From the NCBI GenBank assembly GCA_903820745.1, contig CAIJIT010000162.1, positions 33,607 through 97,606 of the forward strand: a DNA stretch of 64,000 bases. Reading direction: 5' to 3'. Positions 8,100 through 17,374 of this stretch are shown here, one piece after another. The notes beneath the pieces were generated by a model. That model saw only the letters and a program-made list of their open reading frames with translations. It searched no databases and was not told the origin of the DNA. The first letter of the stretch is position 1, and each line of letters opens with the position of its first letter. A program made the translations under genes and the position numbers. This DNA is from an uncultured Burkholderiales bacterium. Lineage in GTDB: Bacteria; Pseudomonadota; Gammaproteobacteria; Burkholderiales; Burkholderiaceae_C.

Positions 8100-9881
8100 A
8101 TGCACAAGGCTTCTGCATCGCCATCGAATGACAGCAAGCCCGGCCGACTCCAGCGCTGGGCACCCGGTCTAGCGATGCTATTCCAGTACCAATCGGCCTG
8201 GTTGGTCAAGGACATCATGGCCGGACTGGTACTGAGCGCTTTGCTGGTGCCGGTCGGCATCGGTTATGCGCAGGCCTCGGGCCTGCCCGGGATTCATGGC
8301 CTCTACGCGACCATCATTCCTTTGATCGTCTACGCAATCTTCGGCCCCAGCCGCATCATGGTGCTGGGCCCGGATTCGACCCTGGCCGCACTGATCGCGG
8401 CCTTGATCCTGCCGATGGCCGCCGGCAATGTCGACCGCGCGATCGCGCTGGCCGGCATGCTGGCGCTGCTGTCGGGCGCCTGCTCCTTGCTGATCGGGCT
8501 GGCCAGGCTGGGCCTGATCGCTGATCTGCTGTCCAAACCGATACGCATCGGTTTCCTCAATGCGATTGCGCTGACGATCTCGATCGGCCAACTGCCCAAG
8601 CTGTTCGGCCTGCCGGTCAGCGGCGATGTCTGGCTGGAATGGACCAGGCAACTGTTTCAGGGCATCGCCGATGGCCACAGCAATCCGGTGGCACTGGCCT
8701 TGGGAGTCACGAGCCTGGCGCTGATCCTGCTGCTGCAGCGGTACCGGCCCCATTGGCCCGGCATCCTGCTTGCGGTTGGCTTGAGCAGCGGGATCTCGGC
8801 AGCCTTCGATCTGAACGGCACCGCGGGCCTGGCGGTGCTCGGCAACTTGCCGCAAGGCCTGCCGGCCTTGCGGATTCCCCAGCTCGCGCTGCATGACATC
8901 CTGCAGTTGCTACCTGGCGCGCTGATCATCGCCTTGCTGTCGTTTGCCGACACGGCAGTGCTGTCGCGTTCGCTGGCACAGCGCGGCGGCTATCAGGTCA
9001 ATCAAAACCAGGAAATGATCGCGCTCGGCGCAGCCAATCTGGCCAGCGGGCTGTTCCAGGGTTTTTCGGTCAGCAGCAGTGCCTCACGCACACCGGTCGT
9101 CGCTGCGGCTGGCGCCAGGTCCCAGCTGGCGGCCTTGATCGGAGCCCTCAGCGTCGCCTCGCTGCTGCTGTTCGCGCCGGGTCTGCTGAGCAGTCTGCCA
9201 AGCGCCGCGCTCGGCGCGGTGGTGATTGCCGCTTGCTGGTCGTTTGTTGACCTGCGCGGCATGTGGGCGCTGTACCGACTGCGCCGGATCGAGTTTGCGC
9301 TCGCCCTGACCAGCTTTCTGGGGGTAGCGATGGTCGGGGTGATCGAAGGCATTGTCATCGCGATCACATTGACCTTGCTGGTGCTGGTCTGGAACACCTG
9401 GCACCCTCATTTCGCCGTGCTGGCGCGCGTCGACGGCGCCAAGGGCTATCACGATCTGCTGCGTCACCCTGAAGGCAGGCAGGTGCCGGGCGTGCTGCTG
9501 TTCCGCTGGGACGCACCCTTGTTCTTTGCCAATGCGGAGATTTTTCGACAGCAGTTGCTGCGTGCCCTGGCGCACCCGGCGCAGCCAGCAACTGCCCCGA
9601 CAATATGGGTGGTGGTGGCAGCGGATGCGATCTCTGATGTCGACGTCACCGCAGCCGATACCCTGACTGCCCTGCACCATGACTTGCAGCAGCAAGGGAT
9701 CATGCTGCGCTTCGCCGGGTTGAAAGGCCCGGTGAAGGATCGCCTGAATCATTACGGCACACTCGACCTGATCGGGCATGAGATTTTCTTCCCGACGGTG
9801 GGGCAAGCCGTACATCACTATCGGGATACCTACAAGCTCGACTGGAAGGACTGGGATGAAGGCGAGAATGGCGTACTTTGA
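8100..9881 (+). CDS. SulP-family anion transporter with STAS domain
   Basis: A 593-residue inner-membrane SulP/SLC26 transporter, predicted to import sulfate or bicarbonate. The signature region (LVLSALLVPVGIGYAQASGLPGIHGLYAT, about residues 41-70) is the conserved first transmembrane helix, and about 11-12 hydrophobic segments follow to residue 440. The C-terminal STAS domain occupies roughly 455-570, with the conserved SDVDVTAADTLTALH stretch. It ends 18 bases before a DUF47 gene and heads an operon that finishes with a cysteine synthase, which favours sulfate as substrate. Substrate is an inference; the family is clear. Confidence 0.9.
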   Translation: MHKASASPSNDSKPGRLQRWAPGLAMLFQYQSAWLVKDIMAGLVLSALLVPVGIGYAQASGLPGIHGLYATIIPLIVYAIFGPSRIMVLGPDSTLAALIAALILPMAAGNVDRAIALAGMLALLSGACSLLIGLARLGLIADLLSKPIRIGFLNAIALTISIGQLPKLFGLPVSGDVWLEWTRQLFQGIADGHSNPVALALGVTSLALILLLQRYRPHWPGILLAVGLSSGISAAFDLNGTAGLAVLGNLPQGLPALRIPQLALHDILQLLPGALIIALLSFADTAVLSRSLAQRGGYQVNQNQEMIALGAANLASGLFQGFSVSSSASRTPVVAAAGARSQLAALIGALSVASLLLFAPGLLSSLPSAALGAVVIAACWSFVDLRGMWALYRLRRIEFALALTSFLGVAMVGVIEGIVIAITLTLLVLVWNTWHPHFAVLARVDGAKGYHDLLRHPEGRQVPGVLLFRWDAPLFFANAEIFRQQLLRALAHPAQPATAPTIWVVVAADAISDVDVTAADTLTALHHDLQQQGIMLRFAGLKGPVKDRLNHYGTLDLIGHEIFFPTVGQAVHHYRDTYKLDWKDWDEGENGVL

Positions 9882-9899
9882 GAAAAACGAGGGGACCCG

Positions 9900-10538
9900 A
9901 TGTTCAGCAACCTGATGCCACAACGCAAGCAGTTTTATGAACTGCTTGCTGCACATTCCGACCGACTCGTCGCCGGCGCCAATGCCGTGCTGCGACTGGT
10001 CAATACGCTTGGCGAACCCGGTCATGACGGCGCCGCCCTGGCGGCCGAGGTCGACATGAACGAACAGAGCGCCGACCAGATCAAGGCCGAAGTGATCTCG
10101 TTGCTGCACAAGTCCTTCACCACACCGTTCAACCGCGACCAGATCCATGCGCTGACGATCGAGCTCGACAACGTCATCAACGCGCTGCGCCATGTGGCCC
10201 ATGCGGTCGGCATGTACAGCATCAAGGAGTCGACCAGCGAAGGCCGCAAAATGGCCTCCTTGATCGCCGATGCCTGCATGCGCCTGAACCGCGCGGTCAG
10301 CGCCCTGTCTGACAAGCATAGAACCCAGGAAATCATCGACCTGTGCAAGGAAATCGAATCGATCGAATCGCAGGCCGACCGGATCGAGAGGCAGGCGGTG
10401 ACCAAGCTTTTCCAGGATGGCGGCAGCCCCTGGACCGCGATGAAGATGCGCGAGTTCTATTCCCTGCTCGACAGCGTGCTCGACCGCTGTGAAGACGCGG
10501 CGAAGACGATCGAAGAAATTCTGATCGAGAACACCTGA
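9900..10538 (+). CDS. DUF47 (PhoU-like) protein, first copy
   Basis: A 212-residue all-helical cytoplasmic protein of the DUF47/PhoU-like family, which usually accompanies Pit transporters and modulates them. Diagnostic features are the opening [19 protein letters not shown], the FTTPFNRDQIHAL segment that ligands metal in PhoU relatives, and the terminal [13 protein letters not shown]. It lies 18 bases after the SulP gene and 5 bases before the Pit gene. A clear paralogue follows the Pit gene, sharing among other stretches [25 protein letters not shown] and KTIEEIL. Confidence 0.9.
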   Translation: MFSNLMPQRKQFYELLAAHSDRLVAGANAVLRLVNTLGEPGHDGAALAAEVDMNEQSADQIKAEVISLLHKSFTTPFNRDQIHALTIELDNVINALRHVAHAVGMYSIKESTSEGRKMASLIADACMRLNRAVSALSDKHRTQEIIDLCKEIESIESQADRIERQAVTKLFQDGGSPWTAMKMREFYSLLDSVLDRCEDAAKTIEEILIENT

Positions 10539-10543
10539 GGGTC

Positions 10544-11563
10544 ATGGCCATGGAAGGTTTGACCATCAGTTTCTGGGTGCTCGCTTTGCTCGTCGCGGTC
10601 GCCATCGCATTCGACTTCATGAACGGATTTCACGACGGCGCCAACTCGATTTCGACCATCGTCGCCACCGGCGCGCTGACTCCCAAGCAAGCCGTGCTGT
10701 TCGCCGGTTTCTTCAATTTCGCCGCCTTGTGGGTCTTCCAGTTGAAGGTGGCCGCCACCATCGGCAAGGGCACCGTCGACCCGGCGTTCGTCGACCATTA
10801 CGTGATCTTTGGCGCCTTGTCGGGCGCCCTGATCTGGAACATCATCACCTGGATCTACGGCATCCCGAGTTCGTCTTCGCATGCGCTGGTGGGCGGCTTG
10901 GTCGGCGCGACGATGATCAAGGCCGGATCTGCCGCTCCGCTGCTGTGGGGCGGCTTCGGCAAGATCCTCATCTTCATCGTCATCTCACCCTTTGTCGGCT
11001 TCATGCTGGGCGGCTTGCTGATGGTGCTGGCGGCCTGGGCCTTCCGCAATCGCTCGCCGCAACAAGCCAGCAAATGGTTCAAGAATGCCCAACTGCTGGC
11101 TGCAGCAGCCTACAGCATCGGCCATGGCGGCAATGACGCGCAGAAAACCATCGGCATCATCTGGCTGCTGCTGATCTCGGCCGGTGTGGCAACGACCGAT
11201 GTGGCGACCCTGCCGAACTGGGTGATCATCGTCTGCTACAGCGCCATCGCCTGGGGCACCTATATGGGCGGGTGGCGTATCGTCAAGACCATGGGCAGCA
11301 AGATCACCAAGCTCAATTCAGTCAGCGGCTCCTGCGCCTCGATGGGTGGCGCAATCAGCCTGGCCTTGGCCACCTGGGGCGGCATCCCGGTCTCGACCAC
11401 GCACACGATCACCGGCGCCATCGTCGGCGTCGGTACCGCTCAGGATGTGAAAGCGGTACGCTGGGCCGTGACCTTCAATCTGGTCATCGCCTGGGTGCTG
11501 ACGATCCCGGCTTCAGGCCTGATTGCCGCCTGTTTCTGGTACATCGGACATGGCTTTCTTTGA
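10544..11563 (+). CDS. pit: Pit-family inorganic anion transporter
   Basis: A 339-residue polytopic inner-membrane protein of the inorganic phosphate transporter (PiT) family, driven by a cation gradient. Both signature repeats are present: NGFHDGANSISTIVATGALTP (about residues 27-47) and SIGHGGNDAQKTIG (about 191-204), as well as PVSTTHTITG near 281-290. The start at 10544 has a close GAGGG site; an ATG two codons later is equally possible. Phosphate is the default substrate, but one Pit-family member, Bacillus subtilis CysP, carries sulfate. With SulP upstream and cysteine synthase downstream, sulfate or a related anion is a real alternative. Confidence 0.9.
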   Translation: MAMEGLTISFWVLALLVAVAIAFDFMNGFHDGANSISTIVATGALTPKQAVLFAGFFNFAALWVFQLKVAATIGKGTVDPAFVDHYVIFGALSGALIWNIITWIYGIPSSSSHALVGGLVGATMIKAGSAAPLLWGGFGKILIFIVISPFVGFMLGGLLMVLAAWAFRNRSPQQASKWFKNAQLLAAAAYSIGHGGNDAQKTIGIIWLLLISAGVATTDVATLPNWVIIVCYSAIAWGTYMGGWRIVKTMGSKITKLNSVSGSCASMGGAISLALATWGGIPVSTTHTITGAIVGVGTAQDVKAVRWAVTFNLVIAWVLTIPASGLIAACFWYIGHGFL

Positions 11564-11589
11564 CGACAGCCGCAGCTAGGACGACCCTG

Positions 11590-12237
11590 ATGCTCAGCAA
11601 TGTGATTTCCAAACGAAGCGTGTTCTTCGACCTGCTGGCCGCCCACACCAGTCGCCTGGTGGCGGGCGCCAACGCCACCCTGCGCCTGATCACCGGCCTG
11701 GGCCAGGACGGGGCGACCACGCTCGAGCTGATCGAGGAAGTGCACCAGAACGAGACCAGCGCCGACAAGATCAAGGCCGACCTGATCCGGCAGCTCTACC
11801 AGTCCTTCACCACGCCGATCAACCGCGACCAGCTGCATACCTTGACGCTCGATCTCGACCGGGTACTCGACGACTTGCAGCATGTGGCCAATGCGATCGG
11901 CGCTTATCACATCGATACCGCCACGATCGAAGCGCGCGCAATGGCCTCGCTGAGCGCCGATGCCTGCATGCGACTGCACCATGCGGTGGTGGCCCTGGCC
12001 GACAAGGATCGCGGGCAGCAAATCATCGACCTGTGCAAGGAAATCGACCTGCTCGAATCAGCAGTCGAAGAACTGCGCCAGAAGGCGATCAAGAAGCTGT
12101 TTGAAGACGAAGGCGATGACCCGGCAGTCTGGCATGCGATTCGGATGCTGGAGCTCTATTCGCTGCTCGAAACCGTACTCGACTCGAGCAAACGCGCCGC
12201 CAAGACGATCGAGGAAATCCTGCTCGAAAACACCTGA
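11590..12237 (+). CDS. DUF47 (PhoU-like) protein, second copy
   Basis: A 215-residue paralogue of the DUF47 protein encoded upstream of the Pit gene, with the same helical layout and nearly the same C-terminus ([13 protein letters not shown]). The ATG at 11590 is chosen because homology with the first copy begins exactly there ([19 protein letters not shown]). It lies 26 bases after the Pit stop and 40 bases before the cysteine synthase. Having DUF47 genes on both sides of one transporter is uncommon and points to a local duplication with possible division of roles. Confidence 0.9.
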   Translation: MLSNVISKRSVFFDLLAAHTSRLVAGANATLRLITGLGQDGATTLELIEEVHQNETSADKIKADLIRQLYQSFTTPINRDQLHTLTLDLDRVLDDLQHVANAIGAYHIDTATIEARAMASLSADACMRLHHAVVALADKDRGQQIIDLCKEIDLLESAVEELRQKAIKKLFEDEGDDPAVWHAIRMLELYSLLETVLDSSKRAAKTIEEILLENT

Positions 12238-12277
12238 GCCGGACATCCACCAATTTACCAGACCCAGGAGACCCCAC

Positions 12278-13195
12278 ATGCAAGCCGACAACGTCCTCGC
12301 CACCATCGGCAACACGCCGCATATCCGCATGCAGCGCCTGTTCGGCAGCCATGCCCAGGTCTGGATCAAGTCCGAGCGCGGCAATCCGGGCGGCTCGATC
12401 AAGGACCGGATCGCACTGGCCATGGTCGAAGATGCCGAAGCACGTGGCCTGCTGCGGCCTGGCGGCATCATCATCGAACCGACTTCAGGCAATACCGGCG
12501 TCGGCCTGGCGATGGTCGCTGCGGTCAAGGGCTACCGCCTGATCCTGGTGATGCCCGACAGCATGTCGATCGAGCGCCGCCGCCTGATGCTGGCCTATGG
12601 CGCGAGTTTTGATCTGACGCCGCGTGAAAAAGGCATGAAGGGCGCGATTGCCAGAGCGCAGGAACTGGTGGCGCAAAACCCCGGTGCCTGGATGCCGCAG
12701 CAGTTCGAAAATCCGGCCAATGTCGCCATCCATAAGCGCACCACCGCACAGGAAATCTTGCGGGCCTTTCCTGACGGCCTCGATGCGCTGATCACCGGCG
12801 TGGGCACCGGGGGCCATCTGACCGGTTGTGCTGAAGTGCTCAAAGCCGCCTGGCCCGGATTGAAGGTTTTTGCGGTCGAACCGAGCGCCTCGCCAGTGAT
12901 CAGCGGCGGCGCGCCGAGCCCGCACCCGATCCAGGGCATCGGTGCCGGCTTCATCCCGGCCAATCTGCATACTGACCTGCTCGACGGCGTGATCCTGGTC
13001 GAGGCCGAAGACGCACGTGACTATGCCCGCCGCAGTGCCCGCGAAGAAGGCCTGCTGGTCGGTATTTCGAGCGGCGCAACGTTGGCAGCGATCGCGCAGA
13101 AACTGCCCGAACTCGGCGCCGGCGCGCGGGTGCTGGGGTTCAACTACGACACCGGCGAGCGCTATTTGTCGATCGAGGGCTTCTTGCCCGCCTGA
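12278..13195 (+). CDS. cysK: Cysteine synthase (O-acetylserine sulfhydrylase)
   Basis: A 305-residue PLP enzyme that forms cysteine from O-acetylserine and sulfide. The PLP lysine is K42 in the motif GGSIKDRIA, the substrate loop is [11 protein letters not shown] (about residues 69-79), the phosphate-binding glycine loop is [10 protein letters not shown] (about 173-182), and GISSGA lies near the C-terminus. The start at 12278 follows an AGGAG site. Length and motifs fit CysK better than CysM, but the two are not always separable. It is the last gene of the SulP-DUF47-Pit-DUF47 run, linking anion uptake to sulfur assimilation. Confidence 0.9.
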   Translation: MQADNVLATIGNTPHIRMQRLFGSHAQVWIKSERGNPGGSIKDRIALAMVEDAEARGLLRPGGIIIEPTSGNTGVGLAMVAAVKGYRLILVMPDSMSIERRRLMLAYGASFDLTPREKGMKGAIARAQELVAQNPGAWMPQQFENPANVAIHKRTTAQEILRAFPDGLDALITGVGTGGHLTGCAEVLKAAWPGLKVFAVEPSASPVISGGAPSPHPIQGIGAGFIPANLHTDLLDGVILVEAEDARDYARRSAREEGLLVGISSGATLAAIAQKLPELGAGARVLGFNYDTGERYLSIEGFLPA

Positions 13196-13234
13196 TCGAA
13201 CTCGCGCCAGCCGACCGGCGGCCTTGCTACCGGG

Positions 13235-14206
13235 CTACTCGGCAGCCGCGCTGTCGTTATCCTTGGCCGCCTGACGAGCCAGTTCCGCCTGGAGCGAGCG
13301 CAGTTGATTGACCAGGGCGGCAGGCGCTACCGGCTCGGCCAGCCTGAACAGCGGTGGCGGCAAGGCGCTGAGATAGGCCGGGCTAAACCAATGCTGCTGC
13401 TCCTGGCGCCGCGCGATGTTCAGCACCAAGCCCAGCAGCAGCAGGCTCACCAGCAAACCGGCCAGCCAACGCTTGGCCCGCGGCCAGACCACGCCCGCGT
13501 GCCACCACAACAAGCCTGCCACACCGATCGGAAACAACAGCACCTCAAGCACCATCAGGCGCGGTTGCGACAGCGCATAGGCCAGCAAGGGCAAGCTCAG
13601 TCCGATCAAGTGCAAAGAATTCAAACCGACCAGTGCGCGGCGCAGGTGCGAGGCGAATGGAAAACGGTGCTGGAACAACTGAGTCACCAAGGACCACAGC
13701 CCCGCCCAAGCCAGCAGCAAGCCCAGCGGGCTCAGCATCGCATTGCTGTAATCGACCCAGGGCGCACCAGGATTGAGGCCGGCCCATTGGTCGGCCCAGA
13801 GCAAGGCAATCCATAACGCCAGCAGCAGCACCAAGCTGGCATTGCCAAACCTCGCTTTGCCTTGGCTATGCAGCAATTGTTCGGGCGCCAGCAGGTCGGC
13901 AGCGCTGCGCCAGCGCAGCTGCGAGGCACCCAAGCGGAACCTCGACGGCCCCTGCAGCGCGACCGTCTCGCCCGCCAGCAGGTGGCGCTGCCCCAGCCAG
14001 CCGCCGTTCAAGCTCGGCAGCAAATGTAGTTCAATCCCCTGTGTACCCTGCAGCAGCTCGGCATGGACAGCCGCCAGATGGCTGTCGTCGAGCACCAGAT
14101 CGCAAGCCGCCGAGCGGCCGATCGTCACCGGCCAATGCGCGACCTTGTGCACCAGCCGAACCTGTCCGTCACGGCCGAGCAGTTCGATTACCGAGGCTGC
14201 TTCCAT
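13235..14206 (-). CDS. FHA-domain membrane protein
   Basis: A 323-residue protein with an N-terminal forkhead-associated (phosphothreonine-binding) domain followed by five predicted membrane segments. The FHA core is visible as VTIGRSAACDLVLDD and HAELLQG (about residues 27-53). Hydrophobic segments lie near 122-140, 158-180, 188-210, 216-240 and 245-265, and a charged C-terminal tail follows. It overlaps the end of the trypsin-like protease gene by 19 bases, so the two are likely translated together. No kinase or phosphatase is encoded beside it, so its phosphorylated partner is unknown. I do not recognise a characterised homologue with this architecture. Confidence 0.8.
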   Translation of the reverse strand: MEAASVIELLGRDGQVRLVHKVAHWPVTIGRSAACDLVLDDSHLAAVHAELLQGTQGIELHLLPSLNGGWLGQRHLLAGETVALQGPSRFRLGASQLRWRSAADLLAPEQLLHSQGKARFGNASLVLLLALWIALLWADQWAGLNPGAPWVDYSNAMLSPLGLLLAWAGLWSLVTQLFQHRFPFASHLRRALVGLNSLHLIGLSLPLLAYALSQPRLMVLEVLLFPIGVAGLLWWHAGVVWPRAKRWLAGLLVSLLLLGLVLNIARRQEQQHWFSPAYLSALPPPLFRLAEPVAPAALVNQLRSLQAELARQAAKDNDSAAAE

Positions 14207-15459
14207 GCGAAGCCCTCCAGGTAATGCGTGGCCAACTTCAGTGCATTCTCGAAACTGACCCCATGGGCGTCAAACCGACCCAGCGCGCCCTCGGTCGGCG
14301 CGTCGACCGTCGTCACCAACACGGTCAGATCATGCAAGCCGGCCAACTTGCGATAGGCACGCAGGCAGACCACGGCGCGCAGTGGCAGTCCGGCGCGGTT
14401 GACGAAATCTTCCTTGCAAAAAGGCGCCGTGCGGTCCTTGTCGGCTTGGCCGAGCGACTCGTTGCGGAAACTGCTCGAATACTGCTTGGCAAACCGGGCG
14501 GCACCCAGACGCGATCCGTCATAGACCTCATGCGACATTTCCAGAAAACCGGTCTGGACTGCAGGGCTGACGAACAAGCCATGCTCCATCCGGCATTGCG
14601 AACGCTGGAAATCCAGGCCCTTGGCATCGGCTGCCGTGCCGCGCCCCCAGCAGCGCATGAACTGTTCCTGCGGTACCGGCAGCAAATAGCGCGGATGCCC
14701 GGCAGCACGCCAGGGCTGGGCGATAAAGCGCTCGGTCAACTCGTCCTGGTAGTCGAGCAACTGCTCGCGCAAACGCGGCCAGGCGGGGCTGCTCATCGGC
14801 TTGGCATCGCGGCTGCGCTCGAACAGCGCCTGGGCATAGCCGCCCGGCACCAGAAAACTCATCTGCTGGGCCATGAACATCGCCGACACGTTGACGCCGA
14901 CGACCCGACCTTCTTCATCGAGCACCGGCCCGCCACTCATGCCGGCATTGATGCTGCCCGAGTAATAGATCAAGGGGTCCAGGCTGCGCTCGACCAGGCC
15001 GTTGTAATTGCCCTCGACGACGGCAAAAGCGACGTCATGCGGGTTGCCCATCGAGTAGATCCGGTCGCCCTTGGCGAGCGGAAGCGACTGCGGCCGAAAA
15101 GCCAGGGCGCCGCGCTGCTTCAAGCCCGCCGGTAACAGTCGCAGCAGCGCCAGATCACGCCGCAGGTCGAAATCCAGCAACTCAAGTTGCCCCTCCTGCC
15201 CGTCGGTGGTCGCATAGCGCAGTCGGTAGCTGTCGGGTTCGAGCGCAAATTGGCTGATCACATGGTAGTTGCTCAGCACATGGCCGTCAGCGCTGACCAG
15301 AAAGCCCGAGCCCACCGAAGCCTGGCTGTCCTGGTGTTTGAGCAAGGTGCGGATCTGCAGCAACTGCCCGCGCGCACCTTCGTAGACACGGCGTGCGCTG
15401 ACCGAGACCGGCGGGGTCGGCGCAGCCAAGGCCGGCAAGCCTGCGCAGACCAGCAGCAA
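14188..15459 (-). CDS. Exported trypsin-like serine protease
   Basis: A secreted or periplasmic trypsin-fold protease of at least 423 residues, reminiscent of DegP-type proteases but without PDZ domains. The triad is visible, numbered from the TTG at 15459: H66 in SNYHVIS, D102 in DLRRDLALL and S175 in GMSGGPV. The C-terminal 230 residues, rich in Cys, Trp and aromatics, match no domain I recognise. The start is uncertain: the open frame continues upstream with a better signal peptide (RPFSRWLAALLLVCAGL ending in ALA), but no ATG or GTG is present there. It lies between the NYN gene and the FHA gene on the same strand. Confidence 0.8.
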   Translation of the reverse strand: MLLVCAGLPALAAPTPPVSVSARRVYEGARGQLLQIRTLLKHQDSQASVGSGFLVSADGHVLSNYHVISQFALEPDSYRLRYATTDGQEGQLELLDFDLRRDLALLRLLPAGLKQRGALAFRPQSLPLAKGDRIYSMGNPHDVAFAVVEGNYNGLVERSLDPLIYYSGSINAGMSGGPVLDEEGRVVGVNVSAMFMAQQMSFLVPGGYAQALFERSRDAKPMSSPAWPRLREQLLDYQDELTERFIAQPWRAAGHPRYLLPVPQEQFMRCWGRGTAADAKGLDFQRSQCRMEHGLFVSPAVQTGFLEMSHEVYDGSRLGAARFAKQYSSSFRNESLGQADKDRTAPFCKEDFVNRAGLPLRAVVCLRAYRKLAGLHDLTVLVTTVDAPTEGALGRFDAHGVSFENALKLATHYLEGFAWKQPR

Positions 15460-15509
15460 GGCCGCCAGCCAGCGCGAGAAAGGCCTCGCAGCGATGATGG
15501 CGCAGGCTT

Positions 15510-16301
15510 TCAGCGCAGCACCGCGTCGGTGAACTGGACCTTGTTCGGCTGCCGCTCGGGCGAGAGTACAAAGTGATCGGGATGCTTCTTGAACAGCCTG
15601 GTCGAAGCTGCCGTCTTGGCCAGCAGGCCGCTCTGGCGCAATTGCAGCGCCGCCTCGCCGAGCTCGACCTTGTCGCCGCTGCGCAAGCCAGGCACCGCCT
15701 GCAAAATGGCCTCGACCTCGGCCGACAAGCCGGTCACTGGCGCTGCTGCAGGTTTGCGCGAACGCTTGACCGCCGCCGGCCTGACGATTGGCTTGACCTC
15801 AAGCACGGGGGCATCGACCTTGGCTGGCGCTGCGGGCTGCGCCTTGGTCGCACGCGCACGCTTGGCAGCGGCTTTGTGCTCCTGATGCACCAGTTCATCG
15901 AACTGGTCATAGGCTGACAGCACACCCTCGCCAGTCTTGCCTTTCTGGCCGAAGCCACGCACCCAGCAGCCCTTTTCGCGCAGGCGCCCGACCAGTGGCG
16001 TGAAGTCTGAGTCGGATGAAACGATCACCGCCACATCGGGACGCAAGTCGATCGCCAGGTCGATCGCGTCAACTGCCAACGCAATGTCGGTCGAGTTCTT
16101 GCCGACCGACAGATTGACCATCGGGCGCAGCGACAAGCGCTTCAGGAAAACCCCATGCTGAACCGCATGCTCGGCGGTGCAATAGGCCCGGCGCACATGT
16201 ACCGCGCCATAGTCGGCCAGCGTTTGCGCCAGCGCCTGCTCGATCACATCGGGCGAGACATTGTCAAAGTCGACCAGCAGCATGACTTGGTGACGGCTCA
16301 T
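15510..16301 (-). CDS. NYN-domain (PIN-like) nuclease with OST-HTH-like C-terminus
   Basis: A 263-residue protein with an N-terminal NYN domain, a PIN-like fold seen in RNA-cleaving enzymes. Acidic residues of the presumed metal site are visible: D11 and D13 in LLVDFDNV, D72 in NSTDIALAVD, and D97 and D99 in SSDSDFTPL. A Lys/Ala/Pro-rich linker (about 143-190) leads to a C-terminal segment resembling an OST-HTH/LOTUS domain ending at FKKHPDHFVL. Its ATG shares one base with the pyrC stop (TGATG), so translation is coupled. RNA is the likely target; the specific substrate is unknown. Confidence 0.85.
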   Translation of the reverse strand: MSRHQVMLLVDFDNVSPDVIEQALAQTLADYGAVHVRRAYCTAEHAVQHGVFLKRLSLRPMVNLSVGKNSTDIALAVDAIDLAIDLRPDVAVIVSSDSDFTPLVGRLREKGCWVRGFGQKGKTGEGVLSAYDQFDELVHQEHKAAAKRARATKAQPAAPAKVDAPVLEVKPIVRPAAVKRSRKPAAAPVTGLSAEVEAILQAVPGLRSGDKVELGEAALQLRQSGLLAKTAASTRLFKKHPDHFVLSPERQPNKVQFTDAVLR

Positions 16302-17338
16302 CAGGACATCCTCCAGGACAAGGTTTCACCACCGCGCAGCGGCTTGATTTGCGCTTCGCCGAATGGCAGGACTTCAGGCAAAGTCCATGACTGACGCTGC
16401 AAGGTGACCTTGCTGGTATTGCGCGGCAGGCCGTAGAAATCGGGGCCGTTGAAACTGGCAAAGGCTTCGAACTTGTCGAGTGCCTGGATCGCTTCAAAGG
16501 CCTCGGCATAGAGTTCCAGCGCCGACAGCGCGGTGAAGCAACCGGCGCCGCAGACCGAGGTCTCCTTGATCTGCGAAGCATGCGGTGCGCTGTCGGTGCC
16601 CAGAAAAAACCTGCTGCTGCCCGAAGCCACTGCAGCATTCAATGCCAACCGATGGACTTCGCGCTTGAGCACCGGCAAACAATAGTAATGCGGGCGCAGG
16701 CCGCCGGTAAAGATCGCGTTGCGGTTGTAAAGCAGGTGCTGCGGCGTCACGGTCGCGGCAGTGAATTCACCCGCAGATGCGACATATTGCGCCGCCTCGC
16801 GGGTCGTGATGTGTTCGAACACCACCTTCAGTTCGGGCATGTCGCGGCGCAGCGGTTGCATCACCCGGTCGATGAAGACCGCCTCGCGGTCGAAGATGTC
16901 GATCTCCGGGTCGGTGACCTCGCCATGCACCAGCAACAACAGACCTTCGCGTTGCATCGCCTCGAGTGTCTTGTAGGTTTTGCGGATGTCGGTGACGCCG
17001 GCATCGCTGTTCGTCGTCGCCCCGGCCGGGTAGAGCTTCAAGGCCACCACCCCGGCATCGCGGGCGCGCTTGACCTCGTCGGCCGGCGTCAGGTCGGTCA
17101 GATAAAGCGTCATCAGCGGCTGGAAATCCGCGCCCTCGGGCAATGCTGCCAGGATGCGTTCGCGGTAAGCCACGGCCTGCGCGGCCGTGGTGATCGGCGG
17201 GCGCAGATTGGGCATCACGATGGCGCGCCCGAATTGCCTGGCCGTGCAGGGCAGCACGCTGGCCAGCGCCGTGCCGTCACGCAGATGCAAGTGCCAATCG
17301 TCAGGGCGGGTGATCGTCAGCGAGGAAGGATTGCTCAT
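16301..17338 (-). CDS. pyrC: Dihydroorotase
   Basis: A 345-residue zinc amidohydrolase that cyclises carbamoyl aspartate to dihydroorotate in pyrimidine synthesis. Conserved features are the metal motif WHLHLRDG near residues 15-22, the carboxylated lysine within [14 protein letters not shown] (about 97-110), LLVHGEVTD with a zinc histidine, and the HITT and GTDSAPH motifs. The start MSNPSSLTI at 17338 is preferred over an ATG six codons upstream. It follows gltL by 36 bases and is coupled to the NYN gene by a one-base overlap. Confidence 0.95.
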   Translation of the reverse strand: MSNPSSLTITRPDDWHLHLRDGTALASVLPCTARQFGRAIVMPNLRPPITTAAQAVAYRERILAALPEGADFQPLMTLYLTDLTPADEVKRARDAGVVALKLYPAGATTNSDAGVTDIRKTYKTLEAMQREGLLLLVHGEVTDPEIDIFDREAVFIDRVMQPLRRDMPELKVVFEHITTREAAQYVASAGEFTAATVTPQHLLYNRNAIFTGGLRPHYYCLPVLKREVHRLALNAAVASGSSRFFLGTDSAPHASQIKETSVCGAGCFTALSALELYAEAFEAIQALDKFEAFASFNGPDFYGLPRNTSKVTLQRQSWTLPEVLPFGEAQIKPLRGGETLSWRMS

Positions 17339-17374
17339 AGCGCCAAATTGTCGCACCCGCCTGCATGAGACCGC

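Noticed and set aside
7895..8131. A 78-codon open frame before the SulP gene
   Set aside because: It overlaps the SulP start in another frame, has no ribosome binding site and no protein-like pattern.
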